NCBI GenBank assembly: GCA_945860205.1
Contig: CAMARK010000020.1
Coordinates: forward strand, 1 to 58,814
Origin: Reyranella massiliensis 521
Lineage (GTDB): Bacteria > Pseudomonadota > Alphaproteobacteria > Reyranellales > Reyranellaceae
Length of the DNA: 58,814 nt
Direction: 5' to 3'
In this document: positions 37,701 through 48,680 of the stretch, piece after piece
Numbering within the stretch: the first letter of the stretch is position 1
How the letters are laid out: every line of letters begins with the position of its first letter
Made by a program: the position numbers and the translations under genes
Notes under the pieces: generated by a model
The model's database searches: none
What the model was told of the DNA's origin: nothing
The model's input: the letters and a program-made list of their open reading frames with translations, nothing else

Positions 37701-38885
37701 TCACTTGCCCTTGCTCTTGTCGATCATCTCGACGAACCGCTTGAAGAGATAGTGGCTGTCGGTCGGGCCAGGCGAGGCCTCGGGATGGTACTGCACCGAG
37801 AAGGCCGGCTTGTCGGTACAGCGGATGCCTTCGTTGATGCCGTCGAACAGCGAGACGTGAGTCACCTCGGCGTTCTTCGGCAGCGATTCGGGAATGACGC
37901 AGAAGCCGTGGTTCTGCGACGTGATCTCGACCTTGCCGGTGGTGAGGTCCTTGACCGGCTGGTTGGCACCGCGATGGCCGCGCTCCATCTTGCGCGTCTT
38001 GCCGCCGATGGTGAGCGCCAGAAGCTGATGGCCGAGGCAGATGCCGAACAGCGGCACCTTCTTGTCGAGCACGGCCTGGATCGCGGGCACGGTGTAAGCC
38101 ACCGTCGCCGCCGGATCGCCGGGGCCGTTGGATAGAAACACGCCATCAGGCTTGTGGCGCAGGATGTCCTCGCCGGTCGCGGTCGCGGGCACCACCGTCA
38201 CCTTGCATCCGGCGTCAGCCAGGCAGCGCAGGATGTTGCGCTTGGCGCCGTAGTCGACGGCCACCACGTGATACTTGGGCTTGGTGAGCTTGCCGTAACC
38301 CTTGCCCAGCGCCCACGCGGTCTCGTCCCACGTGTAGGTCTGCTTGGTCGTGACCTCGATGGCGAGGTCCATGCCGTCGAGGCCGGGCCACTGCTGGGCA
38401 ACCTTGAGAATCTTCGGGATGTCGAATTTGCCATCGGGCGCATGGACCACGACGCCGTTGGGCGGGCCCTTGTCGCGGATGTGCCGCGTGATGGCGCGCG
38501 TGTCGACGCCGCAGATGCCTGGCAAATCGTGACTCTTCAGCCAGTCGTCGAGCGGCTTGGCCGCACGCCAGTTGGCCGGCTCTGTGATCTCGCCGCGCAT
38601 GACGACACCGCGCGCGAACGGCGTGATGGTCTCGATGTCCTCGAGATTGGTGCCGACGTTGCCGATGTGCGGAAACGTGAAGGTGATGATCTGCCCGGCG
38701 TAGGACGGATCGGTGATGATTTCCTGATAGCCGGTCATCGAGGTGTTGAAGCAGACCTCGCCCACGGCGTGGCCCGCAGCCCCGATTCCCTTGCCCCAAA
38801 ACACCGCGCCGTCGGCCAGCACTAGGGCGGCCGTGGCCCAACGCGGCACGGCGTCTTTCGCGCCGGCGGTCTTGGTTGAAGTCAT
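37701..38885 (-). CDS. carA: carbamoyl-phosphate synthase small (glutaminase) subunit
   Basis: Hydrolyses glutamine to supply ammonia to CarB. The 394-residue product has ALVLADGAVFWGKGIGAAGH, GYQEIITDPSYAGQIITFT, ICGVDTRAITRHIRDKG, the glutaminase Cys in LFGICLGHQLLALTIGG, and the His-Glu pair in FSVQYHPEASPGPTDS. The start MTSTKTAG at 38885 is chosen over longer frames that lack family likeness. An 18-base inverted repeat lies about 115 bases upstream. Confidence 0.97.
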   Translation of the reverse strand: MTSTKTAGAKDAVPRWATAALVLADGAVFWGKGIGAAGHAVGEVCFNTSMTGYQEIITDPSYAGQIITFTFPHIGNVGTNLEDIETITPFARGVVMRGEITEPANWRAAKPLDDWLKSHDLPGICGVDTRAITRHIRDKGPPNGVVVHAPDGKFDIPKILKVAQQWPGLDGMDLAIEVTTKQTYTWDETAWALGKGYGKLTKPKYHVVAVDYGAKRNILRCLADAGCKVTVVPATATGEDILRHKPDGVFLSNGPGDPAATVAYTVPAIQAVLDKKVPLFGICLGHQLLALTIGGKTRKMERGHRGANQPVKDLTTGKVEITSQNHGFCVIPESLPKNAEVTHVSLFDGINEGIRCTDKPAFSVQYHPEASPGPTDSHYLFKRFVEMIDKSKGK

Positions 38886-39001
38886 GATTGCTTGCGTCCG
38901 TTCCGGCCCGCCCGGCGTCGCCCGGGGAGGCAACCTGCGAACCGCGCGGGTTGTAACCAAGCGGTCGCAGAGGGTCAAGGCGCGGAAGACAGCTAATTCA
39001 C

Positions 39002-39019
39002 AAGCTATTTCAATAGCTT
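39002..39019. promoter_or_regulatory. AT-rich inverted repeat between carA and yqeY
   Basis: AAGCTATT (39002-39009) and AATAGCTT (39012-39019) are perfect inverted copies around TC in a locally AT-rich stretch of the divergent carA/yqeY promoter region. Size and symmetry fit an operator for a dimeric regulator. Confidence 0.45.
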
Positions 39020-39084
39020 ATTTGCTTTGCCAACAGCGATCGAGGCGATTAGTTTCCGCCGCTTAAGCTGTTGGGATCAAACCG

Positions 39085-39543
39085 ATGCTGCGTGACAAAT
39101 TGAACGACGCCATGAAAGAGGCCATGCGCGCCCGCGATCAGGCCGCGCTGGGCACGATTCGCCTGATTCTGGCGAAGCTCAAGGACGTCGATATCGCCGC
39201 CCGCACCGAGATCAGCCGCGAAGGCGTGGCCGAGGACAAGATCCTGTCGATGATGCAGGGCATGATCAAACAGCGGAACGAATCGATCGTGCTTTACGAA
39301 AAGGGCAACCGCGCCGACCTCGCCGACAAGGAAAAGGCCGAGATCGCCGTGATTGAGCGCTTTCTGCCGCAACAGATGGACGAGGCCGCCGTCGCAGCCG
39401 CCGTGCGCGAAGCGGTGGCGGCCGCCGGCGCCACGACGGTCAAGGACATGGGCGGGGTCATGGCTGCGCTGAAAGCCAAATATGCTGGCCAGATGGACTT
39501 CGCCAAGGCCTCGGCCGCGGTGAAAAAGACCCTCGCCGGCTGA
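39085..39543 (+). CDS. GatB/YqeY domain-containing protein
   Basis: A 152-residue helical protein of the YqeY family: MLRDKLNDAMKEAMRARDQA, RLILAKLKDVDIAARTE, VIERFLPQQMDEAAVAAAVR, and MGGVMAALKAKYAGQMDF. The tail domain of GatB binds tRNA, so stand-alone YqeY proteins are assumed to bind RNA, but their role is unproven. The order yqeY, dnaG, rpoD is conserved in alphaproteobacteria and is kept here. Confidence 0.93.
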   Translation: MLRDKLNDAMKEAMRARDQAALGTIRLILAKLKDVDIAARTEISREGVAEDKILSMMQGMIKQRNESIVLYEKGNRADLADKEKAEIAVIERFLPQQMDEAAVAAAVREAVAAAGATTVKDMGGVMAALKAKYAGQMDFAKASAAVKKTLAG

Positions 39544-39556
39544 CCATCCCCGTTTT

Positions 39557-39584
39557 CCCCCGCGCCATCACTGGCGCGGCGGGG
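39557..39584 (+). terminator. hairpin between yqeY and dnaG
   Basis: CGCGCCA (39561-39567) pairs with TGGCGCG (39572-39578), extended by CCCC/GGGG across a 2-base bulge. It lacks a T run, so it is at most a partial terminator in front of dnaG. Confidence 0.35.
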
Positions 39585-39606
39585 TTCGCATCGTCATTTT
39601 AGACGC

Positions 39607-41511
39607 ATGGCGTTTCCACCGGGTTTCCTCGACGAACTGCGCGCGCGCCTCAGCCTGTCCGACGTGGTCGGTCGCAAGGTATCGCTGAAGCGTCGCTCGG
39701 GCAGCGAATACGCCGGCCTCTGCCCTTTCCACAACGAGAAGACCCCGTCCTTCACGGTCAACGACAAAAAGGGCTTCTATCACTGCTTCGGCTGCGGCGA
39801 GCATGGCGACGCGGTGGGCTTCGTGATGAAGACCGAGGGGCTCTCGTTCCCCGAGTCGGTCGAGAAGCTCGCGCGCGAGGTCAATCTGCCGGTGCCGCGC
39901 TCAACGCCGGCCGAACGCGAGCGCGCCGAACGCGCTTCGACCCTTCAGGAGGTCGTCGAACTGGCGACACGCTGGTTCCAGAAACAGTTGCGCCTGCCGG
40001 TTGGCCGCCACGGCCTCGACTATCTCCGTGGCCGCGGGCTCAGCGACGAGACGATCGACGATTTCCGCCTGGGCTTCGCGCCCGACACGCGCGACGGCGC
40101 GATCGCGGCGCTGAAGCGCGAGAACGTGCCGATCGACAAGATCGTCGAGGCAGGACTCGCCATCCAGCCCGAGGACAACCGCGATCCCTACGATCGCTTC
40201 CGCGGCCGCGTGATCTTCCCGATCGCCGACCGGCGCGGCCGGATGATCGCCTTCGGCGGACGCGTGATGGGCACGGGCGAGCCGAAGTATCTCAACTCGC
40301 CCGAGACGCCGCTGTTCCACAAGGGTGCCAACCTTTATTGCCTCGACCGCGCGCGGCAGGCCGTGACCAAGGACCAGCCGGTGATCGTGGCCGAAGGCTA
40401 CATGGACGTGATCGCGCTCCACGGCGCGGGCTTCACCGGCGCAGTGGCGCCGCTCGGCACCGCCCTCACCGAAGGCCAGCTGGGCGAACTCTGGAAACTC
40501 GCCGACGAGCCGTTTCTCTGTTTCGACGGCGACAATGCCGGCCGCCGTGCGGCCTCGCGCGCCGCCGAACGCGCGCTGCCGCTGTTGCGGGCTGGCAAGA
40601 GCCTCCGCTTTCTCGCGCTTCCCGCCGGCGAAGACCCCGACAGCGTGATCCGCAACCGTGGCGCCGAAGCCATCCGGCGCGTCCTCGATCTCGCCCGCCC
40701 GCTGTCCGACGTGGTGTGGGAGATGGAGACCGAGGGCAAAGCAGCCGATACACCGGAGCGCCGCGCCAGCCTTCAGCGCGCGGTCGAACAGCGCGTCGCC
40801 GAGATCGCCGATCCGATGGTCCGGGACTACTACCGGACCGACATGCGCAACCGGCTCAACCGGATACGCCGGCCGGATGCACCGGCCTGGCGGCCCGGCG
40901 AGCGACGGCCATTTCGGCGGCCGGGGGATCCCGCCCCCACCCCCTTTTCAGCCGGTTCGGCCGCCCGCCAGTCGAGCCCCGAAGCCGACGGCGCGCGCCA
41001 GGAACGGGCGCTGCTGGGCGCGCTGATCGAACGGCCGGCGCTCCTCCACATCCTGGCCGAGGATCTGGCGGCCTTGCCGATCGCCAACCCCGATCTTGCG
41101 CGGCTACGCAGCGGCCTGCTCGATGCCCTGTCGATGATCCCCCTGGGGGTCGATCCGGCGGCCGACGAGGCCATCGTCCAAGGGGCCATGACCGAGGGAA
41201 CCACAGGGGAGACCTCCCTTGAAGGCCGCCTGATCGAGGAACATCTCCAGCGGACCGGCCTGGGCAGCCTGGCCACCGCCGCCCGGATCAAGGCCCGGGA
41301 GGTATTCCGGGACGACCCGCCGGACGGCGACGGCCGGGTCGGGCAATGGCGCCGGGCGGCCCGCCATATGAGCCAGCTCACGGCCGATCCGGAGGAACTC
41401 AAGCGGGCGGAAGAAGCCTTGGCGGGGGACATGAGTGAGGAAAACCTGCGGCGCCTGCAGGCCATTCTCGATCGGATGCGGCGGGAAAGCGTCGAATCCG
41501 GCGCCGGATAG
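39607..41511 (+). CDS. dnaG: DNA primase
   Basis: Synthesises RNA primers for DNA replication. The 634-residue product has the CHC2 zinc finger (Cys39, His42, Cys60, Cys63), the RNA-polymerase basic segment RVIFPIADRRGRMIAFGGRV, the TOPRIM motifs (VIVAEGYMDVIALH and FDGDNAGRRAASRAAERALP), and a C-terminal DnaB-binding region. The start at 39607 gives the normal family beginning FPPGFLDELRARLSLSDVVG, although no clear Shine-Dalgarno is seen. It is followed by rpoD. Confidence 0.97.
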   Translation: MAFPPGFLDELRARLSLSDVVGRKVSLKRRSGSEYAGLCPFHNEKTPSFTVNDKKGFYHCFGCGEHGDAVGFVMKTEGLSFPESVEKLAREVNLPVPRSTPAERERAERASTLQEVVELATRWFQKQLRLPVGRHGLDYLRGRGLSDETIDDFRLGFAPDTRDGAIAALKRENVPIDKIVEAGLAIQPEDNRDPYDRFRGRVIFPIADRRGRMIAFGGRVMGTGEPKYLNSPETPLFHKGANLYCLDRARQAVTKDQPVIVAEGYMDVIALHGAGFTGAVAPLGTALTEGQLGELWKLADEPFLCFDGDNAGRRAASRAAERALPLLRAGKSLRFLALPAGEDPDSVIRNRGAEAIRRVLDLARPLSDVVWEMETEGKAADTPERRASLQRAVEQRVAEIADPMVRDYYRTDMRNRLNRIRRPDAPAWRPGERRPFRRPGDPAPTPFSAGSAARQSSPEADGARQERALLGALIERPALLHILAEDLAALPIANPDLARLRSGLLDALSMIPLGVDPAADEAIVQGAMTEGTTGETSLEGRLIEEHLQRTGLGSLATAARIKAREVFRDDPPDGDGRVGQWRRAARHMSQLTADPEELKRAEEALAGDMSEENLRRLQAILDRMRRESVESGAG

Positions 41512-41677
41512 CAGGCTTGCAGCCGAATATGGGGGACGACCCTATCGGCGCTTGAACTTAACCCCCATATAGTAGAAGGGTAGTTTTAGCGGGATCGCCC
41601 TTCCGCACCCCCTTCTTGCAGCCAAATTCGCGGCCTGACCGGCCGTCGGACCCGTTTGTCGCACCCAAGGAACAGTA
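41512..41677 (+). promoter_or_regulatory. gap before rpoD with a possible promoter
   Basis: A locally AT-rich stretch near 41545-41590 stands out from the G/C-rich surroundings. TTGAAC (41552-41557) with TAGAAG (41573-41578) is a weak promoter candidate with a 15-base spacer. AAGGA precedes the rpoD start. Confidence 0.3.
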
Positions 41678-43696
<2,019 letters not shown>

Positions 43697-43706
43697 CGGC
43701 AGGCCG

Positions 43707-44327
43707 ATGACACGCGACCTGATGGCCGACCGCGTCGTCCACGTGGTCGGCATCGGCCTGGGAACAGCCGCCGCAATTGCCATCGTCCTCGTGACCGTGA
43801 TTGACGGCGAGCCCGGCGATCTGGTCCCCATCCTGATATATGCCAGCGGCCTTCTGGCCATGCTGGGCTGCTCGGCGGCCTACAACGTCTTTCATACCAG
43901 CGCGCGACGCGACTGGCTCAGGCGCTTCGATCATGCCGCGATCTTCGCCATGATCGCCGGCACCTACACACCCTTCACCACGCGCCTGCCCGGCGGCTGG
44001 GCCGTGGGTCTCACCGCCGCCATCTGGACGGTCGCGGCGGCTGGCATCGCGCTCAAGCTCTGGCAGCCGCGCCGCATCGAGACGATCTCGATCGTCCTTT
44101 ATCTGGCACTGGGCTGGATAGGCCTTGTCGCAGCGGATTCGTTTCTGGCGGCGCTCGATGCTCGCACGCTCGCCCTGCTTGCACTGGGCGGGATCGTCTA
44201 CACGGCGGGCGTCGCGTTCCATCTATGGCGCCGGCTGCCTTACCAGAATGCCATCTGGCACGGCTTCGTGCTTGTGGCGGCAAGCGTGCACTATGTCGCC
44301 GTGATCGGGCTCATCTTGGACGCTTGA
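43707..44327 (+). CDS. hemolysin III/PAQR family membrane protein
   Basis: A 206-residue protein with seven hydrophobic helices and the family signatures [10 protein letters not shown] with the metal-binding-type His, [20 protein letters not shown], and the final [20 protein letters not shown]. Relatives (PAQR receptors) are zinc-dependent hydrolases; the bacterial role is not established and the hemolysin name is historical. It begins 10 bases after the rpoD stop. Confidence 0.92.
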   Translation: MTRDLMADRVVHVVGIGLGTAAAIAIVLVTVIDGEPGDLVPILIYASGLLAMLGCSAAYNVFHTSARRDWLRRFDHAAIFAMIAGTYTPFTTRLPGGWAVGLTAAIWTVAAAGIALKLWQPRRIETISIVLYLALGWIGLVAADSFLAALDARTLALLALGGIVYTAGVAFHLWRRLPYQNAIWHGFVLVAASVHYVAVIGLILDA

Positions 44328-44411
44328 GCGTCACATTAGCCGGCGCCCACCCCTAGGAACCAAGTGCAGGCTACGACGTTTAATCCCCTGCCATACCTGC
44401 ATGGAGGGACC

Positions 44412-45155
44412 TTGGCCGACACCAGCATGTCTCCGAACAACAACGGCCTGCTCTACGCCATCATCGGTGCGCTCGTGGTCGTGGTCGCGGGCGGTGGCTT
44501 CTATCTCTATAAGATGGACACAGCCGCACCGCTAACGCCCACCCCCATAGAAGCCGCCAAGCCCGTGCCAGCACCGCCGCCGGCCGCCGCGCCGCGGCCG
44601 ACGCCGCCGCCGGCCGCGCCGGCCGGGCCTTCCGCCACCCAGCTCAACCAGGCACGCAGCTACATAGCCGACGCCCGTCGCTTTGCCACTGCCGGCGACT
44701 TCACTAGAGCCGAGACCGCGCTGCAAGCAGCAGACACGGCTATTCCCGGAGTCGCCGAGACCGCCGCCGCGCGCCGCGAGATCGCGGAGATGCGTACCAC
44801 CCGCGGCCAGCTCGCGCCCCTGATCAACCAGGCGCGCCGCGCCATCGACCGTGGCGACTTCGTCACCGCCGATCGCGCCCTCGACGAGGCCGAGCGGCTG
44901 TACCCCAACGCCCCCGAAGTGATCGATGCTCGACGCGACTTGCGCGCGGCCCAGCGTCAGGGCGCGCAGCCCGGCCCACAGGATATGCGGGTGACGGTGC
45001 TTCTCACCGCGGCGCGCGCCGCGATCGCCTTGGGCGACTTCGCCTCGGCCGACCGTGCGCTCGACGAGGCCGAACGGATCGACGGGCGCGATCCCGCCGT
45101 GCGGCAGGCCCGTGCCGAGCTCGCGGCGGCGCAACGGCCCCGGCCGCCCCGCTAA
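44412..45155 (+). CDS. membrane-anchored helical-repeat protein (TPR-like)
   Basis: A protein of about 247 residues with one N-terminal helix (LLYAIIGALVVVVAGGGFYL), a Pro/Ala-rich linker (PAPPPAAAPRPTPPPAAPAG) and three repeats of about 75 residues, each with AR-x-AI-x-GDF-x-ADRALDEAER. The repeats look like TPR-type helical hairpins on the far side of the membrane, suggesting a scaffold. TTG 44412 has GGAGGG just upstream; ATG 44427 or GTG 44364 are alternatives. Function unknown. Confidence 0.7.
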   Translation: MADTSMSPNNNGLLYAIIGALVVVVAGGGFYLYKMDTAAPLTPTPIEAAKPVPAPPPAAAPRPTPPPAAPAGPSATQLNQARSYIADARRFATAGDFTRAETALQAADTAIPGVAETAAARREIAEMRTTRGQLAPLINQARRAIDRGDFVTADRALDEAERLYPNAPEVIDARRDLRAAQRQGAQPGPQDMRVTVLLTAARAAIALGDFASADRALDEAERIDGRDPAVRQARAELAAAQRPRPPR

Positions 45156-45259
45156 CCCACCGGAAATTGCACGGTCGTCTCAAGGCGCGCGCACCTCGCG
45201 AACCTTGTTCTCGAATCCCGTATAGTCTGCGGCACAGGGAACGAGCGGCTGGAGCGAGC

Positions 45260-45628
45260 ATGGCGGACATCATCGAGGAATTGCGCGGTAAAGCACACGA
45301 GAGCGAGCTTCTCGCGCGCGCTGCTGCGGAAATCGAGGCGCTGCGCCGGGCGGCCGTCGTCGTCTGGCAGCCCATGGAGTCGGCGCCAAAGGACGAAGGA
45401 CCGTTGCTGCTGTTCTGCCCCGGCCTTTCGGGTCATGTCGTCGACGAGATCGTGATCGGAGCCTGGTTGTTCGACGCCAACCGGCGAACGTTCGGCTATT
45501 GGACGAGCGACGTCGGCAGGCTCGATCTCGGCTTCGTCGAGACAGGCCCTTGGATCGAGTATGCCGAGTTGCATCCGGAACGATGGGCACGGCTGCCGAA
45601 GCGGCCTCATGAATCAGATTTTATCTGA
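45260..45628 (+). CDS. DUF551-like small protein
   Basis: A 122-residue protein with a coiled-coil-like start (MADIIEELRGKAHESELLAR) and a core WQPMESAPKDEGPLLLFCPG, ending in ERWARLPKRPHE. The WQPMESAPKD...LP pattern matches DUF551-type proteins found in phages and soil bacteria. No function is known. GGAG lies close before ATG 45260. It is convergent with the amidohydrolase gene. Confidence 0.72.
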   Translation: MADIIEELRGKAHESELLARAAAEIEALRRAAVVVWQPMESAPKDEGPLLLFCPGLSGHVVDEIVIGAWLFDANRRTFGYWTSDVGRLDLGFVETGPWIEYAELHPERWARLPKRPHESDFI

Positions 45629-45656
45629 CTCCGACCGGCCGTTGCCAGACGGCAAC

Positions 45657-46760
45657 TCAAGCCGCCAGCTTGTAAAGCTCCACCACGTTGTCGCGGAGGA
45701 TGCGCTTGCGCAGTTCAGGCGCGAGATGCCCGGTCTGCTCCTTGATCACGTCCTGACTCCAAGGCCAGGTCGAATCGCTGTGCGGGAAGTCGTTGGCCCA
45801 CATGAGCTGGTGAGGTGCGAGATGATCAGCGAATTGGAACGCCGTCCAATCGTCCTGGAAGGTGAGCGCGATGTGGTCCCGGAAATATTCCGACGGCAGG
45901 CGCTGGAGTTCCTGACCCTTCATCCAGTAGCGGTGCCGCTTGTAGGCATGGTCCATGCGGTACATGAAATGCGGCGCCCAGCCGGCGTCGGCTTCGACGC
46001 AGACCACGCGCAATTTCGGATGCCGCTCGAACACGCCGGAGAAGACCAGCATGCCCATGATGTCCTGGCAGCCGCGGATGATGCTGAGGAAGCCGTTGAT
46101 TTTGGGGCCGCGCGGCTTGACCAGGGTATTGTCGCTGCTCGAGGTAAGGATGTGCCACGATAGCGGCATCTCAAGAGCGACGGCGGCTTCCCAGAACGGA
46201 TCGTAGGCCTCGTTGTCGTAGTCGAGCTCGCCGGGATTGCCAGGCATCATGACGCCCTTGAAGCCCATCGCCTTGATGCGCTCAAGGTCGGCGATGCCTT
46301 CCTTCACCGTGCGCATCGCAGTCTGGCCCATGCCGACGAGGCGGTCGGGAGCATGGCTGCAGTAGGTCTGGAGCCAGCGGTTATAAGCGTCGAAGCAGGC
46401 CTTCTTGTAGTCGAAGTCGGGATGGTTGCAGATCAGCATGCCGACCGTCGGATAGATGATCTCGGCGGCGACGCCGTCCTTGTCCTGATCGGCAAGGCGG
46501 GTCGTGGGATCCCAGCCGCTCCTGTGCAGGTCGTCGAATTTCGCGCCGCCGATCCTGATGTCCTTGGGGGCGACACCGGCCGCCGCCACCAACCCCATGG
46601 GGACCGGCGTCTTCATGCCGTCGACGAGGTAGATGTCGCCCATGCCCTCCTTGTTGACGATACGCGGGGCGCGCTCTCGGAAGGCGGGATCGATATGGTC
46701 GATGTAGCAGTTGGGCGGCTCGGTAATGTGCGAATCGGCTGAAATCGGGCGCCAGTCCAT
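45657..46760 (-). CDS. amidohydrolase family 2 (ACMSD-like) metal-dependent hydrolase
   Basis: A 367-residue TIM-barrel hydrolase or decarboxylase: the metal motif at the start is ISADSHITEPP (Asp-x-His-x type), later segments are GFKGVMMPGNPGELDYDNEA, LEMPLSWHIL, VFERHPKLRVVCVEADAGWA and MWANDFPHSDSTWPWS. Relatives act on aromatic acids, but the substrate here is unknown. AAGGGGAAA lies before ATG 46760. It stands alone beside tRNA-Thr. Confidence 0.92.
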   Translation of the reverse strand: MDWRPISADSHITEPPNCYIDHIDPAFRERAPRIVNKEGMGDIYLVDGMKTPVPMGLVAAAGVAPKDIRIGGAKFDDLHRSGWDPTTRLADQDKDGVAAEIIYPTVGMLICNHPDFDYKKACFDAYNRWLQTYCSHAPDRLVGMGQTAMRTVKEGIADLERIKAMGFKGVMMPGNPGELDYDNEAYDPFWEAAVALEMPLSWHILTSSSDNTLVKPRGPKINGFLSIIRGCQDIMGMLVFSGVFERHPKLRVVCVEADAGWAPHFMYRMDHAYKRHRYWMKGQELQRLPSEYFRDHIALTFQDDWTAFQFADHLAPHQLMWANDFPHSDSTWPWSQDVIKEQTGHLAPELRKRILRDNVVELYKLAA

Positions 46761-46927
46761 GCGTTTCCCCTTGGCCTGTTGGAAGACCTTTAGGGCCCAA
46801 GGGTAGGCAGAGCCGAAGTGCCGCGGCAAGCCATCGCGGAACGGCCGTTTCGGACGGCGGCAGCGGTTGAACCGCCCGTCCCCCTATGGCATATCCCCGC
46901 CGCGCCCGGTTCCGACCGGTGCCGCAC

Positions 46928-47002
46928 GCTGCCGTAGCTCAGTGGTAGAGCACCCCCTTGGTAAGGGGGAGGTCCACAGTTCAATCCTGTGCGGCAGCAC
47001 CA
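46928..47002 (+). tRNA. tRNA-Thr (anticodon GGT)
   Basis: A complete cloverleaf: acceptor arms GCTGCCG (46928-46934) and CGGCAGC (46992-46998), D-loop AGTGGT, a 5-bp anticodon stem CCCCC/GGGGG around loop TTGGTAA with GGT in the anticodon positions, T-loop GTTCAATCC, discriminator A and encoded CCA. It reads ACC and ACU threonine codons. Confidence 0.97.
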
Positions 47003-47015
47003 TTTTTCCGCCGGG

Positions 47016-48593
47016 CTACTGCTTCTTTCTGACGTTCCAGAACACCGGCGCCGGCGATTCGAGATTGCCGGTGACGGTGGTGCGGCGCGCCATCGGCACG
47101 TTGTACTGGCCCAGATTGGCATGAGTCGGGTACTCCGAGACGCGCACCTGGATCGCCTCGGCAAGTTCCTTGCGCTTTGCATCATCGGTCGTGCGGGCAA
47201 AGGCGTCGCGCAGCTCCTCCAGCTTCGCATCGCAGGGCCAGCCGATCGCGGCCTTGTCGCAGGCGCCGCTCACGAACGAGGAAACGATCGGGTTGAGAAG
47301 GTCGGCCGACACCCAGGCTGTCATGAAGCCGCTCCAGCCGCCCGCGTTGAGCGGTTCCTTGCGGGCACGCCGCGAAAGCACCGTCTGCCAATCCATTGCC
47401 TGCATGTCGACCGTGAAGCCACCGCGCTCGAGCAGCGACTTGACGATCGGCGTCAGCCGGCCGGTGTTGGTGTCGGTGGCGAATAACAGCACCACCGGCG
47501 TACCGTCATAGCCTTCCTGCTTCAGGATCTCCTTCGACTTGGCGAAGTCGGAATTGAGCTTGTCCTCGAAACCCTTGTCAGTGGCGAACGGCGTGCCGCA
47601 GATGAAGAGCGCCTTGCACTCCTTGTAGTATTTCGGATCGTTGATGGCGGCGAGCAGGAAGTCCTTCTGGTTCAGCGCATAGAGCGCGGCCTGGCGGATC
47701 TTCGGATTGTCGAACGGCTTGTGCAGCACGTTGAAGCGGAAGCTGTACTGGCTGCCCAGCGGATTGAAGTCGATGACCTGGATGTTCTTGTCCTTCTCCA
47801 GGAGTGGCAGCATCTCGATCAGCGGCTGCTCGAGCAGGTCGATCTCGCCGTTCATCAATGCGTTGGCCGCGGTCTGTGGATCGGTGATGTTGATCCACTC
47901 GAGGCGGTCAACATAGACGTTCTTGCCGCCCGACAGGGCCGAAGGCGGTTCGGCGCGCGGCTTGTAGTCCTTGAACTTGTCGTAGACCAGCGTCTCGCCC
48001 GGCCGCCACAGGTCGCGGCGGAAGACGAAGGGGCCGGAGCCCACAAACTCGGAGATCTGCGTCCCCGGCGGCGTGTCGGCGATGCGCTTGGGCATGATGA
48101 AGGGCACGAGCGAGCTGGGCTTGCCGAGCGACTCCAGCACCAGGCCGTAGGGCTCCTTCAGGGTGAGGGTGAAGGTGCGGGCGTCGATCGCCTTCAGCTC
48201 CTTCGTGAAATCCATCAGCTTCTGGCCCATCGCGTCGCGCGCCGCCCAGCGCTTGAGTGAGGCGATGCAGTCCTCCGAGGTCACCGGCTGGCCGTCGTGG
48301 AACTTGAGCCCATCGCGCAGGGTGAAGGTGTAGACGAGCTTGTCGTCGCTCACCTTCCAGGCCTCGACCATCTGCGGTTTGACCGCGAGCTTGTCGTCGA
48401 CGCCAAACAGCGTGTCGTAGACCATGTAGCCGTGGTTTCGCACGATGTAGGCGGTGGTCCAGATCGGATCCAGGATCTTCAGATCCGAGTGCATGACCAC
48501 CTTCAGCGTCTGGGCCTGCGCCGAAGCCGACAACAGCGTTGTCGCGAAGGCGGCAAGCGCCCATTTCACAGTCCGCCCGTTCAGAACCCGCAT
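47016..48593 (-). CDS. ABC transporter substrate-binding protein, family 5 (peptide/nickel type)
   Basis: A 525-residue periplasmic receptor of the DppA/OppA type: signal peptide WALAAFATTLLSASAQA, LDPIWTTAYIVRNHGYMVYD, FTLRDGLKFHDGQPVTSEDC, IASLKRWAARDAMG and the GSGPFVFRRDLW segment. AAGGAGG lies seven bases before the ATG. No permease or ATPase genes are nearby, so it either pairs with a distant transporter or is an orphan receptor. The ligand is unknown. Confidence 0.93.
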   Translation of the reverse strand: MRVLNGRTVKWALAAFATTLLSASAQAQTLKVVMHSDLKILDPIWTTAYIVRNHGYMVYDTLFGVDDKLAVKPQMVEAWKVSDDKLVYTFTLRDGLKFHDGQPVTSEDCIASLKRWAARDAMGQKLMDFTKELKAIDARTFTLTLKEPYGLVLESLGKPSSLVPFIMPKRIADTPPGTQISEFVGSGPFVFRRDLWRPGETLVYDKFKDYKPRAEPPSALSGGKNVYVDRLEWINITDPQTAANALMNGEIDLLEQPLIEMLPLLEKDKNIQVIDFNPLGSQYSFRFNVLHKPFDNPKIRQAALYALNQKDFLLAAINDPKYYKECKALFICGTPFATDKGFEDKLNSDFAKSKEILKQEGYDGTPVVLLFATDTNTGRLTPIVKSLLERGGFTVDMQAMDWQTVLSRRARKEPLNAGGWSGFMTAWVSADLLNPIVSSFVSGACDKAAIGWPCDAKLEELRDAFARTTDDAKRKELAEAIQVRVSEYPTHANLGQYNVPMARRTTVTGNLESPAPVFWNVRKKQ

Positions 48594-48680
48594 GGCCTGC
48601 CTCCTTGTTCTCGCGTTTTTCCGACCCTATCGTCCCTTTGCGCAGCCTATGCAACAGGCGTGCCTTGGGGAGTGTAGCGC

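Noticed and set aside
41545..41580. CTTGAA and CCCCATAT words before rpoD as a heat-shock (sigma-32) promoter
   Set aside because: The words are present but only about five bases apart, far less than the spacing sigma-32 needs.
46928..47002. Possible tRNA-Sec near the candidate selenoprotein
   Set aside because: The only tRNA in the window has a GGT anticodon and normal arm lengths, so it is tRNA-Thr; any tRNA-Sec must lie elsewhere.
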